A stretch of DNA of 64,000 bases from contig NZ_JAAFZA010000008.1 in NCBI RefSeq assembly GCF_015356865.1, positions 36,113 to 100,112 of the forward strand, read 5' to 3'. This DNA comes from Catenulispora pinisilvae. Lineage in GTDB: Bacteria > Actinomycetota > Actinomycetes > Streptomycetales > Catenulisporaceae. A program made the translations under genes and the position numbers. Below the pieces are notes generated by a model, which was not told the origin of the DNA, did not search any database, and was given only the letters and a program-made list of their open reading frames with translations. Below, piece after piece: positions 33,628 to 40,405 of this stretch. Each line of letters begins with the position of its first letter. The stretch's first letter is position 1.

Positions 33628-33723
33628 CTAGTGCCTGTTGATCCACATCACGATGACTACGGCCACTGCGACGAGTAGCAATGCGTCCACCAGCATGGCC
33701 GGTACCAGGTACTCGATCACCAT
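33628..33723 (-). CDS. 31-residue single-helix membrane peptide
   Basis: MVIEYLVPAMLVDALLLVAV followed by AVVIVMWINRH and a stop. The ATG overlaps the stop of the P-loop kinase gene (ATGGTGA), so it is translationally coupled. One hydrophobic helix of about 20 residues with an acidic N side and basic C side. Too short to recognise; small membrane peptides of this sort occur as holin-like or regulatory phage proteins. Confidence 0.5.
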   Translation of the reverse strand: MVIEYLVPAMLVDALLLVAVAVVIVMWINRH

Positions 33724-34163
33724 GGCCTGCTCGCTGTCGGCTCGTCCTGCTCGACCACCACGGGCGCGCTGTACCACTCGCCGATGGCCTCGGCCGTCCA
33801 CCGTGGGCGGTGGTCAGCGCGCGCCCGCCGTAGGCACTCCTCGATGCCGGGATCGAGCACGATCACCGTCGCCCCAGCAGCGCCGTACGTGGCCAACTGC
33901 GCGGCCGAGGGGTGGCAGTGGATCAGCCAGGCGTCCGGGCCGTCAGCGGGGCCGAGGACGCGCATCATGGCGTCCGCCACGGCATCGCGGGCCGCGCGTG
34001 CGCAGTGCCGCTGAAGCGCCGAGGGAGCGCGCGCCAGGCGCGCGCCGAGCGCTTCGGCCAGCGCGTCCATGTCGCACACGGCGTCGTCCGGCGCGCGCCG
34101 ACCGGCGATGTACGTGCTCTTGCCCGCACACGGCGGACCGGCGATGACGTAGAGCACTGCCAT
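33717..34163 (-). CDS. P-loop AAA/kinase-like protein
   Basis: 148 residues from the ATG at 34163, overlapping the previous stop (TGATG). Seen: Walker A GPPCAGKST at residues 8-16 (VLYVIAGPPCAGKSTYI), a D in CDMDALAEAL, and WLIHCHPSAAQL, VIVLDPGIEECLRRA. Known: this resembles small phage polynucleotide kinase or zeta-toxin-like AAA_33 P-loop proteins, which phosphorylate RNA or DNA ends or small molecules. Which one cannot be decided. It is part of the leftward small-gene operon behind the integrase. Confidence 0.8.
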   Translation of the reverse strand: MAVLYVIAGPPCAGKSTYIAGRRAPDDAVCDMDALAEALGARLARAPSALQRHCARAARDAVADAMMRVLGPADGPDAWLIHCHPSAAQLATYGAAGATVIVLDPGIEECLRRARADHRPRWTAEAIGEWYSAPVVVEQDEPTASRPW

Positions 34164-34333
34164 CACGCAGCGTTCCGGCCGGCACGGCGGTGCGTTACCT
34201 CAGCGTGCTGGCACGGCTCGCGCTCGATCGTGCAGCCCTCGCAGGCGTCGCGGTCGTGCGGCTCGTCCAGGTCGCAGAGCACGAGTGTCACGTCCTCGTC
34301 GTCCATGCACAGATCCAGGGTTCTACCAGCCAC
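34163..34333 (-). CDS. Small acidic cysteine-rich protein (56 aa)
   Basis: Starts with GTG at 34333, with GGGAGG 8 bases upstream, inside the end of the HNH gene. Seen: VTLVLCDLDEPHDRDACEGC then TIEREPCQHAEVTHRR; four Cys and several His suit zinc binding. Not recognised. Coupled by TGATG to the kinase gene. Confidence 0.6.
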   Translation of the reverse strand: MAGRTLDLCMDDEDVTLVLCDLDEPHDRDACEGCTIEREPCQHAEVTHRRAGRNAA

Positions 34334-34571
34334 GGCTAGGGCCTCCCTCCGATGACCGGCCCATGCGCGCGCCGCGTGAGCAGTTGCAGCGCGAGCAGGA
34401 CGCCACCAAGTTCCCGGGTGAATCGTCCCCGCCAGCGGCGCGCGGTACGACGTGATCGACGGTGGTTGCCACGGCCCCGCACCAGTGGCAGCGCCACCCG
34501 TCGCGGTCCAGGATCGACGCTCGCAGCTTGCGCCAGGCGCGCGTTGAGCCGCCCCGTCGCAGCGCGCTCAC
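34323..34571 (-). CDS. HNH endonuclease
   Basis: 82 residues from the GTG at 34571, which overlaps the previous stop (GTGA). Seen: WRKLRASILDRDGWRCHWCG, then TVDHVVPRAAGGDDSPGNLV and SCSRCNCSRG: two CxxC pairs, the DH of the first strand and the N of the HNH motif, all in correct order. Known: phage HNH proteins nick DNA and, beside terminase genes, help packaging; here no terminase is present. Probably active but orphaned. Confidence 0.88.
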   Translation of the reverse strand: MSALRRGGSTRAWRKLRASILDRDGWRCHWCGAVATTVDHVVPRAAGGDDSPGNLVASCSRCNCSRGARMGRSSEGGPSRGW

Positions 34572-34777
34572 GCGGCTGCATCGTCCGGCCCGCACGTACA
34601 CGGCCACCCCGGCGCGCCGTCCGCCCAGCAGTCGCACCGGATGCCCCACGGCTCGATCACTTCGCCAGGGCTCATCGAGCACCGGTCACACGGGTTGCCG
34701 TCGCTCCACACGAACGACACCGGCCGCTTGTGCCGCACGTGCTTGACCAAGGGAGCGACGCGGTTCTTACGAGGCAC
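34568..34777 (-). CDS. Small cysteine-rich protein (69 aa)
   Basis: Seen: a basic N terminus (MPRKNRVAPLVKHVRHKRP), DGNPCDRCSMSPGEVIEPWG, then RCDCWADGAPGWPCTCG. Three CxC or CxxC pairs suggest a zinc ribbon. Actinophage genomes often carry such proteins beside HNH genes; role unknown. Overlaps both neighbours. Confidence 0.65.
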   Translation of the reverse strand: MPRKNRVAPLVKHVRHKRPVSFVWSDGNPCDRCSMSPGEVIEPWGIRCDCWADGAPGWPCTCGPDDAAA

Positions 34778-34934
34778 GGCGATCGTCCCGGGGCCGTCGC
34801 CAGATGGCCGAGGGCGGCGCGTCAGGGTCCTTGTCCGGCGACTTCCCGATCAGGGACAGCGCGCACACCACCAGCGCCAGGCAGAGCGTGACCAGCACCA
34901 GCGACACGATGGCCGCGATCGTCACGGCGGTCAC
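34767..34934 (-). CDS. Small single-pass membrane protein (55 aa)
   Basis: From the GTG at 34934, overlapping the previous stop (GTGA). Seen: TAVTIAAIVSLVLVTLCLA and further hydrophobic residues form one helix, followed by a charged tail (KSPDKDPDAPPSAIWRRP). Not recognised. Predicted in the cell membrane with the tail inside. Confidence 0.6.
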   Translation of the reverse strand: MTAVTIAAIVSLVLVTLCLALVVCALSLIGKSPDKDPDAPPSAIWRRPRDDRRAS

Positions 34935-35245
34935 CGGTACAGCCCCCCGATCAGTTCCCTGCCGGTCCACGTCGCGGCCCGGCACGAGCATTCGGCGCGC
35001 GTCGATCCGCACGACAGCGCGAACCGGTCGTAGCCAACCGGGGTCACCAGGACCGAGGCGTCAGGCATGGCCGGGCTGGTCATGCGCACCGCGAACGGGC
35101 GGGTTCCGGCGTAGTCGGCGCGCAGGTGCTCGGGCTCTACGCCGATCTCGACCAGGCGCGTGCGGGTGAACTCACGCACCTGCTCGGCAAGCGTCTCCGC
35201 GCAGATCCGCCCCCAGTCTGTCGCTGTTGTACTCATGAGCGACAT
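34931..35245 (-). CDS. Hypothetical phage protein (104 aa)
   Basis: Start at 35245 or, three codons later, at 35236 (MSTTATDWGRIC); neither has a clear ribosome site. Seen: helical N-terminal half (AETLAEQVREFTRTRL) and a beta-rich half with CGSTRAECSCRAATWTG. No family recognised. A 34-base palindrome lies directly upstream (35249-35282), so it may be separately controlled. Confidence 0.6.
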   Translation of the reverse strand: MSLMSTTATDWGRICAETLAEQVREFTRTRLVEIGVEPEHLRADYAGTRPFAVRMTSPAMPDASVLVTPVGYDRFALSCGSTRAECSCRAATWTGRELIGGLYR

Positions 35246-35248
35246 GTA

Positions 35249-35282
35249 GCACGCCGCGCCCGGAATTCCGGACGCGGCGTGC
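35249..35282. promoter_or_regulatory. 34-base near-perfect palindrome
   Basis: Arms GCACGCCGCG / CGCGGCGTGC enclose CCGGAATTCCGG; only one base pair in the whole 34 bases fails to match. It lies in the 70-base gap between two leftward genes. It could be an operator for a dimeric regulator or a terminator/attenuator; there is no T run after it. Confidence 0.6.
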
Positions 35283-35315
35283 GTGGTCCACTGTTCAATT
35301 CATCCGACCGGCGTA

Positions 35316-35486
35316 TCAGTCCATCGTCGCGGCCTCGATCCACTCGCCCGGCTCCATGCCGTCGAGGCAGAGTTCTCCGTCGATCACGTCGAAGGACTCC
35401 GGGGTGAGGTCGATCCCGTGTCGGGCGGCCCGCCGAATGGCGCGGCGCATCTCGGCCGTCAGGTCGGGGTGTTGCTCGGGGTTCAC
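35316..35486 (-). CDS. Small acidic helical protein (56 aa) behind the integrase
   Basis: GTG start at 35486 with AGGAG 5 bases upstream; that site overlaps the integrase stop codon, so the two are coupled. Seen: EQHPDLTAEMRRAIRRAARH, then ESFDVIDGELCLDGMEPGEW. Position next to the integrase makes it a candidate directionality factor, but it has no clear winged-helix or MerR motif. Not recognised. Confidence 0.6.
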   Translation of the reverse strand: MNPEQHPDLTAEMRRAIRRAARHGIDLTPESFDVIDGELCLDGMEPGEWIEAATMD

Positions 35487-35494
35487 GATCACTC

Positions 35495-37006
35495 CTAGGC
35501 GGCGGTGCGGGGGCGTAGACGGGCGATCGGGGCCACGGGCAGGCCCCGCCATGCGTCGCGCTCTGTACGCAGCGCTGCGAAGCTCTCAGGGAGCCACAGG
35601 GCGCCGAAGGTGTGCATCTCCTTGCGCTCGTCGTTGTACGGGATGAAGTCTTCGCGGTCGCCGATGTCGTCTTTGTGCCTGGCGTATCCACGCGTGGTGT
35701 TGATGTTCTGGTGGCCGATCAGGTCGCATGTCGCGTCGATGTCGCCGTACAGCTCTACGTGCTCGGAGATCATGAATGCCCGCAGCATGTGAGGGCTGAT
35801 GTCTCGGACTCCGTGGCGCTCCGCCCAGCGCCGGAAGTGCGCGCCGAGTTGCGCACCGTCCTTCCCACCCAGCGCCGCAAGAGCGCGCTCGTTCGGGTCT
35901 TCGTAGTAGGCCGAGAAGAAGTCGCACACCGCCGGTAGTCCCCGAACGACTTGCGGCGCGCGCCGCTCGTAGCCCTTGGACTCGGCCAGCGTCAGACGCG
36001 CGCTCTTGCGGCCGGTTCGGTCGAGGTCTGCGGGGCGGAAGGCGTACGCGCTGCCCTCCCGCATCCCTTGCACTGTGGTCAGGAACAGGAACGCGTACCA
36101 GGCGCGGCCCTCTTCGGCGGTGGCGTCGTCGGCCCAGTCGTCGGCGGCGGCGGCGAACATGTCGAACCGCTGCCCTCGGGAGATCGGGTGCGTCTTGTCT
36201 GCGGGCACGCGCTCCACCCGCGCCGGTCCGGCCGTCAGGTCCGGGACGTCGAAGATCTCGCACCACTTGCGCACGCCGGACTGCATGGCGGCGACGCTGT
36301 TCACGTCCAGTTGCCTGCCGCGCTGCCCCGGCAACAGACCCTTGGCGTACTGCCCTTGCCAGGCGAGGAACGTACGGCGGCCGTCAGGTCCACGGAAGAA
36401 CCCGGGCGGGTCGTCGTACGCCTGCGGGAAGCGGCGCGGCTGAAAGGTCCACTCGAACAGCATCCTGATCGCGTCGGTGTACGGCCGGACGGTGCCGGTG
36501 GACAGACCGGCGCCGATCATCAGGCCGAACTCTTCCAACTGCGGATGCGCCAGCGCTGCGGCGTCGCTTATCCCTACGTCGCGGTGTGGGACGCGGGTCA
36601 GTCCCTTCTCAAACCGCTGCCACTCCCCCAGGGTGTACTCATAGCCCCCACGGGACTTGTCGGCCAGTCGTCGGCCGGTCTTCTCGCTGCGGTACTCCAG
36701 CAGCCGCTCTTTGGCCATGGCGCGCAGAGCGTCGTAGCCACCGGCGAACTTCGCCATGGTCCGCAGTCGGGACACGACAGTTCGCATGGTCCCGTCATCG
36801 GTGTTCTGCGTGAGCTTGTGAAGGTAGAAGGGGACGATCTCCGGGGGGATGGGCTGCGGCTTCGGGCCGCGCCGGGGTGGCGTCGGGGGCATGTGCGGGT
36901 GGTCCTGTTCGTATCGGCTGTCCAGTGGTCGAGTCGTCGGGAAAGGTGAAGGTGTGCGTGCAGCAGGCAGGATGAAGCATTTGCCCTTGCGCCAGGTCTT
37001 AGCCAT
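35495..37006 (-). CDS. int: Tyrosine recombinase (integrase)
   Basis: 503 residues from the ATG at 37006; a second possible start is the ATG at 36892 (MPPTPPRRGPKP). Neither has a clear ribosome site. Seen: an N-terminal core-binding region, and catalytic residues Arg316 (TTVQGMREGSA), Lys344 (ESKGYERR), His406 and Arg409 (SPHMLRAF), His432 (LIGHQNINTT) and the nucleophile Tyr441 (RGYARH). All are present, so it should be active. It is transcribed into the element, and its start lies 35 bases inside the right core. The frame remains open beyond the core into the transporter gene by chance of GC content. Confidence 0.95.
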   Translation of the reverse strand: MAKTWRKGKCFILPAARTPSPFPTTRPLDSRYEQDHPHMPPTPPRRGPKPQPIPPEIVPFYLHKLTQNTDDGTMRTVVSRLRTMAKFAGGYDALRAMAKERLLEYRSEKTGRRLADKSRGGYEYTLGEWQRFEKGLTRVPHRDVGISDAAALAHPQLEEFGLMIGAGLSTGTVRPYTDAIRMLFEWTFQPRRFPQAYDDPPGFFRGPDGRRTFLAWQGQYAKGLLPGQRGRQLDVNSVAAMQSGVRKWCEIFDVPDLTAGPARVERVPADKTHPISRGQRFDMFAAAADDWADDATAEEGRAWYAFLFLTTVQGMREGSAYAFRPADLDRTGRKSARLTLAESKGYERRAPQVVRGLPAVCDFFSAYYEDPNERALAALGGKDGAQLGAHFRRWAERHGVRDISPHMLRAFMISEHVELYGDIDATCDLIGHQNINTTRGYARHKDDIGDREDFIPYNDERKEMHTFGALWLPESFAALRTERDAWRGLPVAPIARLRPRTAA

Positions 37007-37040
37007 CCCCCGAACGAGTGACCAACTATTATTCTTAATG

Positions 37041-37047
37041 ACTGGTA
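37041..37047. repeat. Right attachment-site core (attR)
   Basis: ACTGGTA within codons for DWY, in frame with the lipoprotein remainder. Identical to 26119-26125. Bases before it (TTATTCTTAATG) are element sequence. Confidence 0.75.
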
Positions 37048-37963
37048 CAACCAGGAGTTCAAGAAGTTCACGGCGCTGACCGGCATCCACGTGAACTACT
37101 CCGAGGACGGCTCCGGCGGCGTCGAGACCAAGGTCGACTCCGAGAAGTCGAACCCGAAGGCCGACGTGTTGGTCACCCTGCCGCCGTTCATCCAGAAGGC
37201 CGAGGCCTCCGGGCTGTTGCAGGCCTACAGCCCGACCTGCGTGGACAAGGTCGACCCCTCGCTGGTGGACAAGAACGGTCAGTGGGAAGCCGTCATGGGC
37301 GACTACCTGTCCTTCATCTACAACACCAAGGCGCTGCCCGACGGCCCGCCGAAGACCTGGAACGACCTGCTGGACCCGAAGTTCGCCAAGAAGCTCCAGT
37401 ACTCCACCCCGGGCGTGGCCGGCGACGGCACCGGCGTGATGATCGCGGCGATCCAGGCGTTCGGCGGCGACCGGAACGCGGCGTGGGACTACTTCAAGAA
37501 GCTCCAGTCCAGCAACGTCGGACCGTCCAAGTCCACCGGCGCGCTGGAGAGCAAGGTCAACACCGGCGACCTGTGGGTGGCCAACGGCGACGTGCAGATG
37601 AACTACGTCGACAGCACGACGCAGTACCCGAACAACAAGATCTTCTTCCCGGCCGGCAACGACGGCAAGCCCAGCACCTTCTCCCTGCCCTACATGGCCG
37701 GGCTGGTCAAGGGCGCGCCCAACGAGGCCAACGGCAAGAAGCTGATCGACTTCCTGCTCTCCGAGGGCGCGCAGCTGGACGCCTCGAAGGTGGCCTACGG
37801 CTTCCCGACCCGCACCGACGTCAAGCCCACGGACGGCAACTACGCGGCCCTGACCGCGCTGATGCAGGGCGTGACCGTCTTCCCGGTGGACTGGAACGAG
37901 GTCGCGCAGAACTACAACAGCGACGTCAAGGCCTGGGACACCGCGACCGGCACCCCGAGCTGA
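37041..37963 (+). pseudogene. 3' part of aminoethylphosphonate-type solute-binding protein gene
   Basis: Continues the lipoprotein frame with NQEFKKFTALTGIHVNYSED, then SNPKADVLVTLPPFIQKAEA, typical of the 2-aminoethylphosphonate-binding subgroup of iron/polyamine-type binding proteins, and QMNYVDSTTQYPNNKIFFPA. There is no start codon with a ribosome site at its beginning; the first ATG or similar is at 37091. As it stands it should not be made. Precise joining to 26125 restores a full-length 394-residue protein. The stop codon lies in a 17-base tandem repeat (37945-37996). Confidence 0.88.
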
Positions 37964-37996
37964 CCGGCACCCCGAGCTGACCGGCACCCCCGAGCC
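37945..37996. repeat. 17-base tandem repeat across the lipoprotein stop codon
   Basis: GACCGGCACCCCGAGCT occurs at 37945 and 37962, and once more with one extra C and an end change at 37979. Each copy encodes TGTPS followed by TGA, so the gene's last codons have been duplicated twice behind it. Confidence 0.85.
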
Positions 37997-38066
37997 GACC
38001 GACCGGCCGGCCGACGCGCCGACATATCAGTACCCATATCACCAACAGGAGTGACCAGGAGTGAGC

Positions 38067-39458
38067 ATGGCCGCCACCGACGCCGACCCGACGGCCCGAC
38101 GAACAGGACGCGGATCCGGGGGCATCCGCTTCGACGACGTGACGGTCGCCTACAACGGCAACGTCGTGCTCGACTCCTTCACCCTGGACGTGGCCCCGGG
38201 CGAGGTCGTGGCCCTGCTCGGGCCGTCCGGCTCGGGCAAGACCACGGCCCTGCGCGCGGTCGCCGGCTTCGTCCGCCCGGCCTCCGGACGCGTGCACGTC
38301 GGCGGCCGGGACGTCACCGACCTGCCGCCGTACAAGCGCGGGCTGGGGATGGTGGTGCAGCAGTACGCGCTCTTCCCGCACATGCGGGTGGAGCAGAACG
38401 TGGCCTTCGGACTGAAGGCACAGAAGATCGTCGCCAAATCGGAGATACCGGCGCGCGTGGCCGAGGCGCTGCGGATGACCGGCATGGCCCAGTACGCCAA
38501 GCGCTACCCGCGCGAGCTGTCCGGCGGGCAGCAGCAGCGGGTCGCGATCGCCCGCGCCCTGGCGATCCAGCCGTCGGTGCTGCTGCTGGACGAGCCGCTG
38601 TCGGCCCTGGACGCACAGCTGCGCAGCGGCATGCTCGCGGAGCTGGCGCGGCTGCACCGGGAGCTGCCCGATGTCAGCATCCTGTATGTCACCCACGACC
38701 AGATCGAGGCCCTGACGCTGGCCGACCGGATCGCGGTGATGAACGAGGCACGGCTGGTCGAGGTCGGCACGGCCCGGGACTTGTACAAGCGCCCCGGGAC
38801 GGAGTTCGCGGCGGGGTTCGTGGGGAACTCGAATCTGCTGCCGGTGACTGTGGCGGAGTGTGTGGCGCACGGCGATGGGTCGTTCCGGGCGACGGTGCGG
38901 ATCGCGACGGAGAGCGGCGCGACCACCGGTGAGTTGGTGACCGCGACCTGCACCGAAAATGCTGCCGCCGGAGAGACCCGAACGCTTTGCCTGCGCCCGC
39001 ACTTCCTGGGCCTGGCAGCCGCCGAGCACCATGACAACGCCTTCAGCGGAACGGTGACCGAGGTGCAGTGGCGCGGCTCGGCGCACCGGATCTTCGCCGA
39101 TGTGCACGGACATGAGGTGCGGCTGGACACCAACGAACTGCGGAACCCGCCGGCGATCGGCGATGAGGTGTGGTTGCACTTCTCGGCCGAGGACGCGGTG
39201 CTGATACCGGCGAGTGGCACAGGATCGCCGAGCCCTGATCCAGTCTCGGCCGCCGAGCCCGCTCCGGCCAACCCTGCTTCGACCGAACCTGCTCCGGCCA
39301 AGCCCGCTTCGACCAAGCCCGCTCCGGCCAAGGACGCGGTGCCGATACCGGCAACTGCCACCGGATCGCCGAGCCCTGATCCAGTCTCGGCCGCCGAGCC
39401 CGCGCTGGCCGAAACCGCTCCCGCCGAGCCCGCTCCGGCCGAGGACGCCGCCCGATGA
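38067..39458 (+). CDS. ABC transporter ATPase, 2-aminoethylphosphonate type (PhnT-like)
   Basis: 463 residues from the ATG at 38067, 5 bases after AGGAG. Seen: Walker A GPSGSGKTT (52-60), Q-loop QQYALFPHM, signature LSGGQQQR (151-158), Walker B LLLDEP (172-177), ILYVTHDQIEAL, and a C-terminal TOBE-like domain to about residue 380. Known: the run with SALDAQLRSGMLAELARLHREL is characteristic of PhnT/FbpC-like importers. It energises uptake through the two permeases that follow. Odd: about 80 extra Ala/Pro residues after the normal end, built from a 141-base duplication. Its natural leader gene is interrupted. Confidence 0.9.
   Translation: MAATDADPTARRTGRGSGGIRFDDVTVAYNGNVVLDSFTLDVAPGEVVALLGPSGSGKTTALRAVAGFVRPASGRVHVGGRDVTDLPPYKRGLGMVVQQYALFPHMRVEQNVAFGLKAQKIVAKSEIPARVAEALRMTGMAQYAKRYPRELSGGQQQRVAIARALAIQPSVLLLDEPLSALDAQLRSGMLAELARLHRELPDVSILYVTHDQIEALTLADRIAVMNEARLVEVGTARDLYKRPGTEFAAGFVGNSNLLPVTVAECVAHGDGSFRATVRIATESGATTGELVTATCTENAAAGETRTLCLRPHFLGLAAAEHHDNAFSGTVTEVQWRGSAHRIFADVHGHEVRLDTNELRNPPAIGDEVWLHFSAEDAVLIPASGTGSPSPDPVSAAEPAPANPASTEPAPAKPASTKPAPAKDAVPIPATATGSPSPDPVSAAEPALAETAPAEPAPAEDAAR
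39190..39403. repeat. Internal direct repeat in the ATPase gene
   Basis: About 73 bases at 39190 recur at 39331 (offset 141 bases, 47 codons, frame kept), with few changes. They encode DAVLIPASGTGSPSPDPVSA and DAVPIPATATGSPSPDPVSA. Shorter GCTCCGGCCAA repeats lie between. Confidence 0.9.
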
Positions 39459-40405
39459 CCACCGTCACCGAACTCCCGCCGCCCACGCCGCCTGCGCCGG
39501 CCATGCCCAGCAGCCGGCCCGCCGCGCCCGCCAACAAGGCCCGCCGTTCCCTGGCCTGGCTGTGGTCCACTCCCCCGATCCTCTTGCTCGGCGCGGCTTT
39601 TCTCTATCCTCTTTACCTCGTCGTCAAGCAGGCGATCGAGGGCAGCCCGCCGGATCCGACCAATCCCTTCAAGGTGACCACGTCCTTCATGGACACCCTG
39701 AAGGACCCCGGCACGCGCACCGTCATCAAGAACACCATCCAGATGGCGGTCTACTCGACCGTCGGCTGCTTGGTGCTGGGCTTCGTGCTCGCGCTGATCA
39801 TCGCGTTCGTGCCGTTCCCCGGCGCGCGGGCGGTGTCGCGGTTCATCGACGTGTTCCTGTCGTTCCCGTCGTTCCTGGTCACCGTGTCGATCATGTTCCT
39901 GTACGGGCGGGTCGGGATGGTGAACCACATCGCGTCGGCGCTCACCGGGGGGCGGCATGACACGCCGATCAACTTCATCGAGTACTCGCCGTGGGGGATC
40001 TGGCTGGCCGAGCTGATCTACTTCACGCCGTTCGTGATGCGGCCGCTGCTGACCGCGTTCTCGCAGATCGACACCGGGCAGTTGGAGGTCGCCGCCTCGC
40101 TCGGGGCCCGGGCCGGGCGGGTGATCTGGCAGGTGATCCTGCCCGAGGCGCTGCCCGCGGTGTTCGCCGGCGGGTCGCTGGTGCTGATGCTGACGATGAA
40201 CGAGTACGGCATCGTCTCCTTCACCGGCGCCAAGTACCAGACGCTCCCGGTGCTGATCGAGAACTTCGCCAAGGAGCAGACCAACTACGCCGGGGCCTGC
40301 GCCCTGGCCGTCATCAACATCGTGCTGTCGCTGGCCCTGTTCGCCGGCTACCGCGTGCTGCTCGCCCGGATGTCTGGAGGCCGTCGTGCTGCTGTACACG
40401 CGTAG
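39455..40405 (+). CDS. ABC transporter permease 1 (PhnU-like)
   Basis: 316 residues; its ATG overlaps the ATPase stop (ATGA). Seen: Pro-rich cytoplasmic start, six hydrophobic helices, and the EAA loop ASLGARAGRVIWQVILPEALP that contacts the ATPase. Known: binding-protein-dependent permease of the iron/polyamine/aminoethylphosphonate branch. It pairs with the next permease to form the channel. Confidence 0.92.
   Translation: MTTVTELPPPTPPAPAMPSSRPAAPANKARRSLAWLWSTPPILLLGAAFLYPLYLVVKQAIEGSPPDPTNPFKVTTSFMDTLKDPGTRTVIKNTIQMAVYSTVGCLVLGFVLALIIAFVPFPGARAVSRFIDVFLSFPSFLVTVSIMFLYGRVGMVNHIASALTGGRHDTPINFIEYSPWGIWLAELIYFTPFVMRPLLTAFSQIDTGQLEVAASLGARAGRVIWQVILPEALPAVFAGGSLVLMLTMNEYGIVSFTGAKYQTLPVLIENFAKEQTNYAGACALAVINIVLSLALFAGYRVLLARMSGGRRAAVHA

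Larger units (their letters stand above)
26119..37047. mobile_element. Integrated prophage-like element inside transporter gene (10.9 kb)
   Basis: Bounded by ACTGGTA copies at 26119-26125 and 37041-37047, which split one protein-coding frame. It carries a tyrosine recombinase next to the right end, small phage-type genes, an HNH protein, a siphophage tail module, an XRE/DUF397 pair and several tiny cysteine-rich genes. Base use is less extremely GC-rich than the flanks. Not found inside: terminase, portal, capsid, major tail protein, endolysin, holin or replication genes. It therefore looks like a reduced or decayed prophage still able, in principle, to excise. The core may be longer in the real attP, but only these 7 bases match at both ends. 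Confidence 0.88.

Noticed and set aside
26119..37047. Transposon or insertion sequence explanation for the split gene
   Set aside because: No transposase and no terminal inverted repeats; a tyrosine recombinase and phage genes fit better.
25900..37100. tRNA gene as attachment site
   Set aside because: No cloverleaf-like sequence was seen at either end; both ends lie in protein-coding sequence.
37007..37987. Extension of the integrase frame to the right through the core into the transporter gene
   Set aside because: Beyond 37006 it reads antisense to the solute-binding protein and would change whenever the element moves; no start site supports it.
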